Source: an uncultured Bacteroidota bacterium (GTDB taxonomy: Bacteria; Bacteroidota; Bacteroidia; Chitinophagales; Chitinophagaceae). From it: DNA of 38,515 bases. Both the position numbers and the translations under genes were made by a program. The stretch lies in NCBI GenBank assembly GCA_903824725.1, contig CAIJXU010000027.1:1-38515 (forward strand), read 5' to 3'. The stretch's first letter is position 1. The number at the start of each line of letters is the position of its first letter. A model generated the notes under the pieces. That model saw only the letters and a program-made list of their open reading frames with translations, did not search any database and was not told the origin of the DNA. Below, piece after piece: positions 1-9,700 of the stretch.

Positions 1-717
1 ACCTACTATTCTAAATTAAATCCTCAATTGTATGATTTATCTAATCCAATAAAGGATACACAAATTAAAATTTCACAAAAGGTTGATTCCATTACTAAAA
101 AAGACAGTTCAGCGTATAGCGATCCTTTTTTCAATAAAATCATTCGCTCTTTGAATACTGAAAATGTTTTTGTTGGGTTTTCTAATTCCATTTTACATGA
201 TTTTAATTATGTGATTGGTAGTGACTTTGATTTAGAAGTTTCACCAAAGGCTAAGATAATAAAATTTGATAATGATGTTAATATCATATTTAATAAAACA
301 GGTGAGTATTTGTTGAAGTTTTATGATACAAGAAAGTTTAGAAAATTAATTTTTGAGAAAAAGATTAATGTAAATAGAATTCCAGATCCAGTTGTTAAGG
401 TTAAAGGAGAGAATTTGAATAACTATTCAATTAATATCAAAGATTTGTTAAATGCCGAAATGTTAGAAGCAAAATTAGATATTAATAATATCAATTATTT
501 TCCAGGACGCATTAATAGTTTTAAGGTAGTTCGTATTCATAATGGGAAAGAAGAAGATTCTTATATAAATTATGGTGAATTGTTTCAATCTCCTACACAA
601 AAGATAATTGGCTCATTAAAAAAAAATGATATACTCATTTTTGATAATCTTAATATATCACTAATTGATGGAAGTACACGAATAATTTCACCCATCATCT
701 ATAAAATTATACAATAA
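1..717 (+). CDS. GldM C-terminal-domain-like protein, 5' end cut by the window
   Basis: The frame is open from base 1. The first possible start inside the window is a TTG at 28, so the gene almost certainly begins upstream and only its last 238 residues are visible. The segment from about residue 50 to 125 resembles the Ig-like third domain of the gliding/T9SS protein GldM (PorM), with ENVFVGFSN early on and the linker RIPDPVVKVKG following it. The end (GSLKKNDILIFDN, then DGSTRIISPIIYKI) resembles the fourth GldM domain, where LKxGDxVYFEDI and PIVFKI are typical. In known systems GldM spans the periplasm from the inner-membrane motor to the outer-membrane GldK/GldN ring. Neither the N-terminal transmembrane helix nor the rest of the architecture can be seen, so this may be a GldM paralogue or another protein carrying these domains. 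The stop directly abuts the ATG of the next gene, which suggests an operon. Family assignment is from memory of motifs. Confidence 0.6.
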   Translation, partial: TYYSKLNPQLYDLSNPIKDTQIKISQKVDSITKKDSSAYSDPFFNKIIRSLNTENVFVGFSNSILHDFNYVIGSDFDLEVSPKAKIIKFDNDVNIIFNKTGEYLLKFYDTRKFRKLIFEKKINVNRIPDPVVKVKGENLNNYSINIKDLLNAEMLEAKLDINNINYFPGRINSFKVVRIHNGKEEDSYINYGELFQSPTQKIIGSLKKNDILIFDNLNISLIDGSTRIISPIIYKIIQ

Positions 718-2853
718 ATGAGATTCATTATTTCTATATTATTCTTAATGGCCATACAACATGAGTCTTATGCACAAGAATTGAAGATGGATACTATTTC
801 AGGGAATTTTATTAATCTTAATCTATCCAAAGGACACTATATTATAAAAGAAGTGGTATTTGTAAAGGGCTTCTTCTCCGTAGCGTCCGGAACTCAGATT
901 GAGTTGATGGATAATGGTCGTATTGTATGTGAAGGATCTGTTAGTGTGATTGGGCTGAATCATAATATCGAAATTTATGGAAAAATGGATCAACCTGGGG
1001 TAGGGTTAGTGATTAAGAATATGGACTCTTCAAATGTTGAGTTCAGTAATGTCATTTTTAGAAATTTACAATTGCCTTTATTATTTGATTTTGGTTGGAA
1101 AAGAAATTTGGTTACTATTTCAAATAACCAATTTTTGAATAATTATGGCAAAGTATCTGTTATACAAGTGCTTGACCAGCCTTTTAGTGTTAGCTATGAT
1201 TCAAGTTATTCTAATTTCAATATTAGCTCTAATCTTTTTTCAGGAAATAATGCGCCCCTCTATTTTGAAGATTTTAATAGTGATCATATAAAAATTCGAA
1301 TTACTAATAATGCTTTTGTAAATAATAAAGTTTATGGATTCAAGAACTATAATATTGCTACTAATATATTATACGGAAGATCAGATCAATTTAATAATAA
1401 ATATGCTGCTGTTATTGAACAAAATAGTTTTGTTTCAAATTATTTAATTGACAGTTACACAGACTCATTGGTGCATTTAGCCAATTTTGGTATCTATGGG
1501 AGCGATAAAAAGTTTAATCTAAAAAATAATTATATTAATAGTAGTAATAAATACAAGATTGCAAGCTCGATTTACGATCAAACTATTAATTACAGCTCTC
1601 CTAAAATTGATTTTGAACCATACTTGCAAGCACCCCTTTCTTCTAATCCAACACATATTTACCTCATTCAGGATTCTGACCAACGAATCATTGAGGATAC
1701 ACAAAGCTTTATACTGCCTATAAGGGAGTTTAGTGTAACTAGTAATAATACAATCAATTTTGCTAAAGCTCAATTAGTAATATCACATTTTACAGATGAT
1801 AGTACTGAATTATTAAAAACAGATACATTATTATTTACACCTTCTGTAAATAACTTCATTACAAATATTACCATTGCTAATACCCCTATTTTTAATAGCA
1901 AATTGGTTGCTTATAAATTAAGTAATTTACTAGATGATAAAGGTAACTATGTTCCTGATGTAAACATGGGTATTTCACCATTTCAGTATGAATTTAAAAA
2001 AAGAAAACCATTTGTATTAGTAGCTGAAGATAAATCTAAGGTTGATACTGTTCCTTTTAAACCATTTAGTATTGATTCAGTAAAAAACGTATTTCAAAAA
2101 ATCGAAACTCCGGTAAAAAGTAGATTTGAATTTGGTTTATTTTCTGGTGGTGCCATTTTTTTAGGCACCATAAGTAATTCCAATTATTTAAATAATGACA
2201 TTAATATATATAATGCCTTTAATATTAATTATAAAATCTATTCAAAACTTAGTTTCAATATTAATATTGCTTCATTTACATTGAGTAATTCGGATTATCA
2301 TTCAGATAATAACGAACAAATATCTAGGGGTCTTAATTTTAGTACTTCTATGCTAAGTATTTCACCGTCTATTGATATAGATTTTATTGACAATCGTTTA
2401 TATACTAAAGCTCGAAAATTACGACCATCTATAGGTGTTGGAGTAGATTTTATATTATTTAATCCTACTAGTTCGTATAAAGGAACTACCTATAACTTAC
2501 AACCCCTCGGTACAGGTGGTCAATTATTAGATAGTGCCAATAAAGCATATTCGCTATTCACGCAAGGCTATTTTGTTGATGCAAAATTAAAATTTCAATT
2601 TTCTAAACGCAATAGTATTGGTATTCATTGTTCTATTCATAAAAGTTTTTCTGATTATTTAGATGATGTAGGCCCGGACCCTTATCCAAATCCTACCAAA
2701 TTATACAACAGTACTAAGTTGAATCCTGAAGCTGCAGTGTATTTTTCAAACCCCACTTCGAGGTCTATTAACTCTGGCCAATTAAGAAATAATCCGACAA
2801 GTCCTTCTGATATGTATTTAATTTTTGGCGTTTTTTATACTTATAAATTTTAA
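718..2853 (+). CDS. Secreted beta-helix protein with C-terminal outer-membrane beta-barrel
   Basis: This is a 711-residue protein of unknown function. Residues 1-19 form a Sec signal peptide ending in SYAQ. Residues about 60-300 carry repeated strand-turn units of the type NNxFxNN (ISNNQFLNN, ISSNLFSGN, ITNNAFVNN, IEQNSFVSN), as expected of a right-handed parallel beta-helix. A linker follows. From about residue 470 to the end there are alternating amphipathic strands (FEFGLFSGG, YKIYSKLSFNIN, LRPSIGVGVDFI, FGVFYTYKF), and the final phenylalanine is the usual last residue of a beta-barrel membrane protein. I infer an outer-membrane anchor or pore with a beta-helix on one side. The gene starts at the base after the preceding stop and lies 4 bases before the next gene, inside a run of envelope genes. 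Base composition is very AT-rich. I recognise no named family. Confidence 0.75.
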   Translation: MRFIISILFLMAIQHESYAQELKMDTISGNFINLNLSKGHYIIKEVVFVKGFFSVASGTQIELMDNGRIVCEGSVSVIGLNHNIEIYGKMDQPGVGLVIKNMDSSNVEFSNVIFRNLQLPLLFDFGWKRNLVTISNNQFLNNYGKVSVIQVLDQPFSVSYDSSYSNFNISSNLFSGNNAPLYFEDFNSDHIKIRITNNAFVNNKVYGFKNYNIATNILYGRSDQFNNKYAAVIEQNSFVSNYLIDSYTDSLVHLANFGIYGSDKKFNLKNNYINSSNKYKIASSIYDQTINYSSPKIDFEPYLQAPLSSNPTHIYLIQDSDQRIIEDTQSFILPIREFSVTSNNTINFAKAQLVISHFTDDSTELLKTDTLLFTPSVNNFITNITIANTPIFNSKLVAYKLSNLLDDKGNYVPDVNMGISPFQYEFKKRKPFVLVAEDKSKVDTVPFKPFSIDSVKNVFQKIETPVKSRFEFGLFSGGAIFLGTISNSNYLNNDINIYNAFNINYKIYSKLSFNINIASFTLSNSDYHSDNNEQISRGLNFSTSMLSISPSIDIDFIDNRLYTKARKLRPSIGVGVDFILFNPTSSYKGTTYNLQPLGTGGQLLDSANKAYSLFTQGYFVDAKLKFQFSKRNSIGIHCSIHKSFSDYLDDVGPDPYPNPTKLYNSTKLNPEAAVYFSNPTSRSINSGQLRNNPTSPSDMYLIFGVFYTYKF

Positions 2854-2857
2854 TTCC

Positions 2858-3295
2858 ATGAATCTTAAATATAAAAATTTCAGTTTTATTATAATCTGTC
2901 TATTATTTATACTTAGTTGTAAAAAATCAGATGTCATTAATGAATTAGATTTTCAAAAATCTTTAATTGGTGGAAAGGGTACCTATTCGAATACGCAAAG
3001 AATTTGGAAAATTGATTCATTAATAGTGAATGATTCTATTGTCGTTTTAAGTAATTCACAAAAGTTGTTTACCAAAACATATCTATCTAATGGTACATTT
3101 TTTGACAAAGATGGTATTTCGGGTAAATGGGATATTTCTCCTTTAGATAATTTGAAAGAATCATTATATGACAGTAATGGAAGATATCTCTTTGATTCAC
3201 TTAATTATCATATCAATCTAATTAGTTCCAATCGATTAGTGTACACTTTGATTTCAACAAAAAAAATTAAATATATATATGTGGTTTCGGAATAA
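2858..3295 (+). CDS. Small lipoprotein, possibly lipocalin-like
   Basis: A 145-residue protein read from the ATG at 2858. A longer in-frame start at 2825 would overlap the upstream gene and bury the signal sequence, so I reject it. A hydrophobic stretch at residues 8-19 precedes a lipobox ILSC with Cys21 as the lipidated residue, followed by KKSD. It is therefore probably a periplasmic-face or surface-exposed lipoprotein. The mature part has the W-x-ID, ND, SNGTF and GKWDIS pattern common in small Bacteroidota lipocalin-like lipoproteins, but the match is loose. It sits between the beta-barrel gene and the T9SS mini-protein and overlaps the latter by 17 bases, so it is probably translationally coupled. 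It may be an accessory subunit of the same envelope assembly (inference). Confidence 0.75.
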   Translation: MNLKYKNFSFIIICLLFILSCKKSDVINELDFQKSLIGGKGTYSNTQRIWKIDSLIVNDSIVVLSNSQKLFTKTYLSNGTFFDKDGISGKWDISPLDNLKESLYDSNGRYLFDSLNYHINLISSNRLVYTLISTKKIKYIYVVSE

Positions 3296-3791
3296 AATAT
3301 ATTTTATCCTTATTTTGATATTGTGCGTAAATACTACCTACGCGCAGTTAAATATGATATATAATATTAGTTGCTTGGCGAGTCCTAGTGCTAGTAACTA
3401 TAATTCTTCTTCTATTTCTTTATCCGTTAATAATTGTTTGCAAGTTTCAAACGGATTAGCAAAATTTTTGACAGTAGGTCATAATGAATTTGTAAATCAA
3501 TGTATTCCAATAATACCGAATCAACATTTTAATTTTTTAGTATATCCAAATCCATTTAAATCCGTCATTAATATAAAATCTGAGATTTTATTGACTTCAA
3601 CCGATAATATATTAATCAATGTATTTACTGCTGTTGAAGGAAAATTAATTTTTAGTTTACCAGTCGCTAATCAACATGTGCTTTTTTCAGGAATTCAAAT
3701 AAAACCGAATGCTATTGCTTCGGGTAGTTATGTACTTGATATCAATATAAATAATGTATCACATCTCTATAAAATATTAAAAATAGACTAA
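3279..3791 (+). CDS. Minimal T9SS type A sorting-domain protein
   Basis: A 170-residue protein. Residues 1-22 are a signal peptide (cleavage likely at TYA|Q). Residues about 23-85 are a short polar region with three cysteines (SCLAS, NNCLQ, NQCIP). Residues about 86-170 match the type A C-terminal sorting domain used by the type IX secretion system, with the diagnostic FLVYPNPF start, the GSYVLDI core and the terminal YKILKID. Such domains direct cargo through the SprA/Sov translocon and are normally removed by the PorU-type sortase. Almost half of this protein is the signal itself, leaving a cargo of only about 60 residues. The ATG lies inside the 3' end of the lipoprotein gene, and the stop shares a base with the ATG of the giant fibre gene (TAATG), so translational coupling is likely. 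Confidence 0.85.
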   Translation: MWFRNKIYFILILILCVNTTYAQLNMIYNISCLASPSASNYNSSSISLSVNNCLQVSNGLAKFLTVGHNEFVNQCIPIIPNQHFNFLVYPNPFKSVINIKSEILLTSTDNILINVFTAVEGKLIFSLPVANQHVLFSGIQIKPNAIASGSYVLDININNVSHLYKILKID

Positions 3792-6700
3792 TGTATAAGA
3801 AAATTATTTTCCTTTTTCTATTTTCTTTTTTGATGACCTTAAGGCTAATGGCTCAAAATATACCAGATGGTATTATTTTTCAAGCTATTGCCAAAGATAA
3901 TAATGGAAATGCAGCTAATGGAAGAACTATTTATGCTGTTGTGTCTATCTTAACTACTAATAATATCAATTCGGCTGTCTATACTGAAAAATTTTCTTTG
4001 ACTTCTAATGTGGATGGTATTTTTACATTAGTAATTGGCAAAGGCAATAGGCTTGGGGGTTTGACTTCATTTAATGCCATAACATGGGATAAAGCTTATT
4101 TTATTAATGTTAAAATTGCTGTGGCTCCTACTATTATGAATACCATCTGGCAGGAAGAAAAGGAATATGTGGATTTAGGTACTTCACAATTTTGGACTGT
4201 TCCATATGCTTTTTATTCTACAAATGCTGCTTATACAGATGTGGCCAAAACAATATCTACTATTTTACCCAGCAACAAAGGGGGTACAGGGGTTGATAAT
4301 AAAGGGAAATTATTTGAATTAAAAAACAACCTTTCTATTTTGGGATCTGGTGATTTAGTCATTAATACTACTAGGAACAGCAATATAACTTTACCATATA
4401 CAGGAACATTATCTACTTTAATTGGAAACGAAGTATTAGAAAATAAGACTTTAATATCACCAACGTTAACGGGTATTCCAATTGCGCCTACTTCTTCATT
4501 AAATAGCCATGATAGTACTATTGCTACAACATTATTTGTTAGCTCATTATTGAATCAAGAAATGGGAAAAAATAGTTCAAAATTAAATGATAAATTAATT
4601 AATTCAATCAATCTTATTGACAGCACCATTGCTACTAAGTTAAATATTGTAGATACTCTAATATTATCTAATAGAATTAATCTTAAACTAGATACTTCTG
4701 ATTTTCATTTAATGGTTGCACCTTACTTAACAAAGATGAATGGTGTAAGTTTTGCTGATACTTCAGCTATGTTAAGTAGTTATTTAGCTGCTATCATTAA
4801 TTTAAACGCTACAAAGGTTAATTATACTGATACTGCCGCTATGCTTAATAGTTATTTAACCTCTATTATAGATGTGAAGGATAGTAAGTTAAATAAGCTA
4901 GATACTTCTACTATGTTAGCAAGCTATAAGGCTGGGATTATTGCATTAAATGCAGATACCACTACTTTAGTTGCTAGATTTAATAATGTGGTCAATTTGA
5001 CAAATACAAAATTAAATAGTATAGATACGGCCAATCTTTCAAGATGGAAATTGAATACAAAAGATACCGTTTTATTATCTAATAGAATTAATCTTAAATT
5101 AGACACTTCGGATTTTCATTTAATGATTGCACCTTACTTGACAAAAATGAATGGTGTAAGTTTTGCTGATACTGCAGCAATGTTAGCAAGTTATAAGTCT
5201 GGGATTATTGCATTAAATGCCGACACTTCCACCTTAGCAGCTAGGTTTAGTGATGTGGTCAACTTGACAAACAAAAAATTTAATACGGCTGATACTTCAA
5301 ATTTGTTACAAAAAACTGATACAATCACTTTATCTAATCGTATTGATGCGCTTGCTCTAAGCAGTGGTATTGTTTCCGCAGAAAAATTAAAAATATCGGA
5401 TACAAGTTCAATGTTACGAAGTTATTTAACTTCTATAATAGGATTGAATGCAACTAAAATAAATTATACGGATACTAGTTCCATGTTGAATCCTTATTTT
5501 AATGCAATACTTGGATCGGTAAAGTATACTGACACTTCTTTAATGCTGAGTCATTATTTAACTGAGTTGATAGCGCTAGGAATTAATAAGCTCAATAAAA
5601 CAGATACCTCTGCCATGTTGAGCAATTATTTAAGTTCAGTAATTAATTCATTAAAATATTCGGATACGAGTAATATGTTGTCCAATTATTTAACTAGTTT
5701 AAATGATTTAAGAAGCACCAAAGTAAATTATACAGATACTTCAAGTATGTTGATTAATTATTTGGCTAGTTTAAATAATTTAAGAAGTACTAAGCTCAAT
5801 TCGGTTGATACGGCTAATTTGGCAGCTTGGAAATTAAATAAAGCAGATACGGCAGCTATGTTAAATAATTATTTATCGGGTATGATTGACTTAAAAGCTA
5901 AAAAAGTAAATTATACAGATACTGCAGCTATGTTATTGAACTATTTAACCAGTTTAAATAATTTAAAAAGTACTAAAATAAATTTCACTGATAGTGCCTT
6001 GATGTTGGATAATTACAGAACGAGATTAAACTATTTAATGGATGATAATGCCACTTTATCATCTCGGTTAAATGCAAAAGAAAATGTCAATAATAAAAGT
6101 ACGAATGTAGCAACTGATGGGGGTTCTGATATTAAATATCCTTCGGTTAAGGCCATTAAAAATTATGTAGATGATGCTATAGTTGCTAATTCAACTCCAG
6201 ATGCAACAACTACATCCAAAGGTAAAATACAGTTATCAGGAGATCTTTCTGGTTCAGCAGGTTCTCCAATAGTCCAGTCTGTCGGTGGATCTACGGCTTC
6301 TGAAATTAATTCCGCTACTATCTTAGCAAATGCTGCCACTAATGCAAATACCAATAATGCCATTGTTAAAAGAAATGCTTCAGGTAATTTTTCCGCGAAT
6401 GTAATTACTGCCACATTAAGTGGTAATGCGGATAATGTCAATGGGATTGTAACGGGCGCGCATGGAGGAACGGGGATTAATAATACAGGTAAAACCATCA
6501 CATTAGGAGGGAATATTTTAACAGATGCTGATTTTACTATTGCAGGATCTAATGCATTAACTTTTAATACTTCTGGCATTACTAATATTACTTTACCAGC
6601 AACTGGCGTTTTAGCCAGTTTGGATGGCTCCGAAAGTTTCACCAACAAAGTAATTAATGGACTTACACTAAATAAAAGACCAACCGGATTTGTTATTTCA

Positions 6701-9700
6701 GGTGGAGATGTTTCAAAAACATTGACCTTAACTAATAATGCAACACTAAGTGGTACAAATACAGGAGATCAATTAATTACATTAACTGGTGATGTTGTAG
6801 GATCTGGTTATGGCACATTCCCAATTGATTTATCTGCGACTGGTGTTACATCTGGTACATATGGCGCTGCAACACAAACGCCTGTTTTGACAGTCGATGC
6901 TAAAGGTAGAATTACAAGCGTTTCAAATACCACTATTTCTGGTGTATCTACGATTGGTTCTGCATTGGAGAGTGCAAAAATAATTGTGGGAGGTGCTACT
7001 GGATTAGCCACTAAAGTAACGATGAGTGGCGATGTTACGATAAATAATTTAGGAGAAACAACGATTGGTAATAATAAAATTACTACTTCTAAAGTTTTAG
7101 ATAAGGCCATCACATTTGCTAAAATTCAAGATATAAGTGCTACTGATAAATTACTTGGAAGATTTAGTCTAGGTGCGGGAGATGTAGAAGAAATTTCTAC
7201 GATTGGAACTGGTTATGTGGTAAGAGAAGGTAGTCCAAGTTTTTCTGGAGCACCTACTGTACCCACTCCAGTAGTACTTTCTAATGATTTAACTATTGCT
7301 AATACAGCTTATGTAACAAGAGCAGTGGGGTCTATAAATGTTTCAAACATTACTGGAATTTTACCTGGTGCGAATGGAGGAACAGGGGTGAATAATACTG
7401 GGAAAACAATTACGCTTGGTGGAAGCTTAACACTTCAGGGTAATTACACTACTAAGTTTAGAACATTAGGAAATACTGATTTGACATTGCCTGTTTCGGG
7501 AACATTAGCAACACTTTCAGATATTACAGGAGGGGCAATTGGAGGAGGACAAATTACTGGAGTAATTTCACCTTTAAATGGAGGAACAGGAGTTGCCAAT
7601 GATGCAAATAAAACTATTACATTAGGTGGCGCTTTAATAACAGATGGCGCGTTTGCTACTACAATTAGATCGACAGCAACAACAGATATTACATTACCTA
7701 CTACTGGCACTATTGCTACTATAGACCAAAATGAAATTTTTACGAACAAAACAATTTCGGCTACAACTAATACGATTCAAAATATTGCAAATGCAAATAT
7801 TAGTAGCTCAGCAGCTATAACAGATTCTAAACTAGCTACTATTACTACTTCTGGTAAGGTTTCCAATGCTGCCACTACGGCCACTTCATTAAATACGCCA
7901 AGTTCAATTGTTGCAAGAGATGCTAGTGGCGATTTTTATGCTCGAACAATTTTTGGAGCTTTAAGTGGGAATGCGGCTACATCAACACAGTTATTTACAC
8001 CTAGAAGTATTTTTGGAGTTGATTTTGATGGAACTGCAAATTTATCTCATGTTATAGGATCGCAATATGGAGGAACGGGATCAGCTTTTATAAAATTTTT
8101 AGGAGCAAGTACTTCTATTAAAAATTATATTTTACCAGATGCGGATGCCGCCATTTTAACTACGAATGCAAAAGTGACTACAGCACAAGGTGGAACAGGT
8201 GTTGCATTTTCCGATGCTAATTTAGTATTTGCTGGGCCAGTTTCCGGATCTGCAGCCGCCCCTAGTTTTAGATCTTTAGTTGCAGAAGATTTACCAAGTG
8301 GAAGTAGTCAATATATTAACAACTCAACTTTACAACAAACCTCAGCTAATTTTAATATTAGTGGCAATGGTATATTAGGTGGATATGTATCTGCAAGTTC
8401 TTTTAAAATTCCAAGTGGATCCTCTGCGCATTTCTTAAAAGCAGATGGTTCCTTAGATACTAAATCATATGCATCTATTACAGGGACTGAATCACTCACC
8501 AATAAAACCATTAATGGATTAAGTTTAACGCCATTAGCTATTGGATTTTCTATTGCCGGTGGTACAGCGCCAAAAACTTTGACAGTAAATGATGCCTCAA
8601 CAATTAGCGGAGATAATACCGGGGATGTGTCTTTGTTAGGACAAAATTATATTAGTTTAAGTAATCAAGTACTTACTGCGAATGCTGTTAATTTATCAAG
8701 TGGAAATGTTACTGGAACTTTAGCAGCAGCAAGGTTCCCAGGTTTATTAGGTGATGTGACGAATATAGTGGGGGATTTAACGACCACTTTAAATGATGGC
8801 GCTGTTACCATCAATAAAATTGGAGCTAAAGCAGTTAATTTTTCAAAAATGCAAGATGTAAGCTTGCAAACTTTATTAGGAAATTCAAGTGCCTCCAATG
8901 CAGGAAGTATTCATGAAATTTTAATTGGTTCAGGATTAACTTTAGATGCAGGTACTCATACTTTAACTGCATCGGGTAGTGGAGGTACTGTGACGGGCGT
9001 AACAGCATCGCTTCCCATTTCATCCACAGGAGGCAATGCACCTGTAATTTCTATAAGTCAAGCGGGAATAAGTTCTAATGGATATTTAAATGCAACTGAT
9101 TGGAATACATTTAACAATAAACAAGTTGCAGGATCTTATTTATCAGGTACGGTTTCAATTGCTAATGGAGGGACAGGTGCAACAGATGCAATTAGTGCAA
9201 GAAGCAATTTAGGTTTGGCGATTGGCACCGATGTTTTAGCAAATCGAACTTTTGGAACAGCAGCCAATAGTGCCACCACCGATTTTTCACCTGTTGCAGG
9301 ATCATCTTCAATTACAACATTAGGTACCATTACAAATGGATCTTGGAATGCAACACCTATTTCAGATACTTATATTGCAGGTTCGGGAAATTGGAATGCA
9401 AAGGAAAGTGCATTAACTTTTTCAACTCCATTATCAAGATCTACCAATACCATTTCAATTCCAGTAGCAACGGGGAGTGCCAATGGATATTTATCTTCTG
9501 CAGATTGGTCCACTTTTAATTCTAAACAAGGGGTAATTACATTAACCACAACCGGCACTTCAGGTGTAGCTACTTTAGTAGGTAATACAATCAATGTCCC
9601 TCAATATACAGGAGGCGGAACAGTAACCAATGTGGCTGCTTTAACTATAGGTGCAGATGGTTCTGATATTACAAGTACGGTTGCAACAGCTACAACTACT

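Noticed and set aside
6163..9594. Several antisense open frames of 60-161 residues within the giant fibre gene
   Set aside because: They come from the repetitive, biased codon use of the sense gene, have no signal of their own (valine/proline-rich low-complexity translations) and lie wholly inside a clear coding gene.
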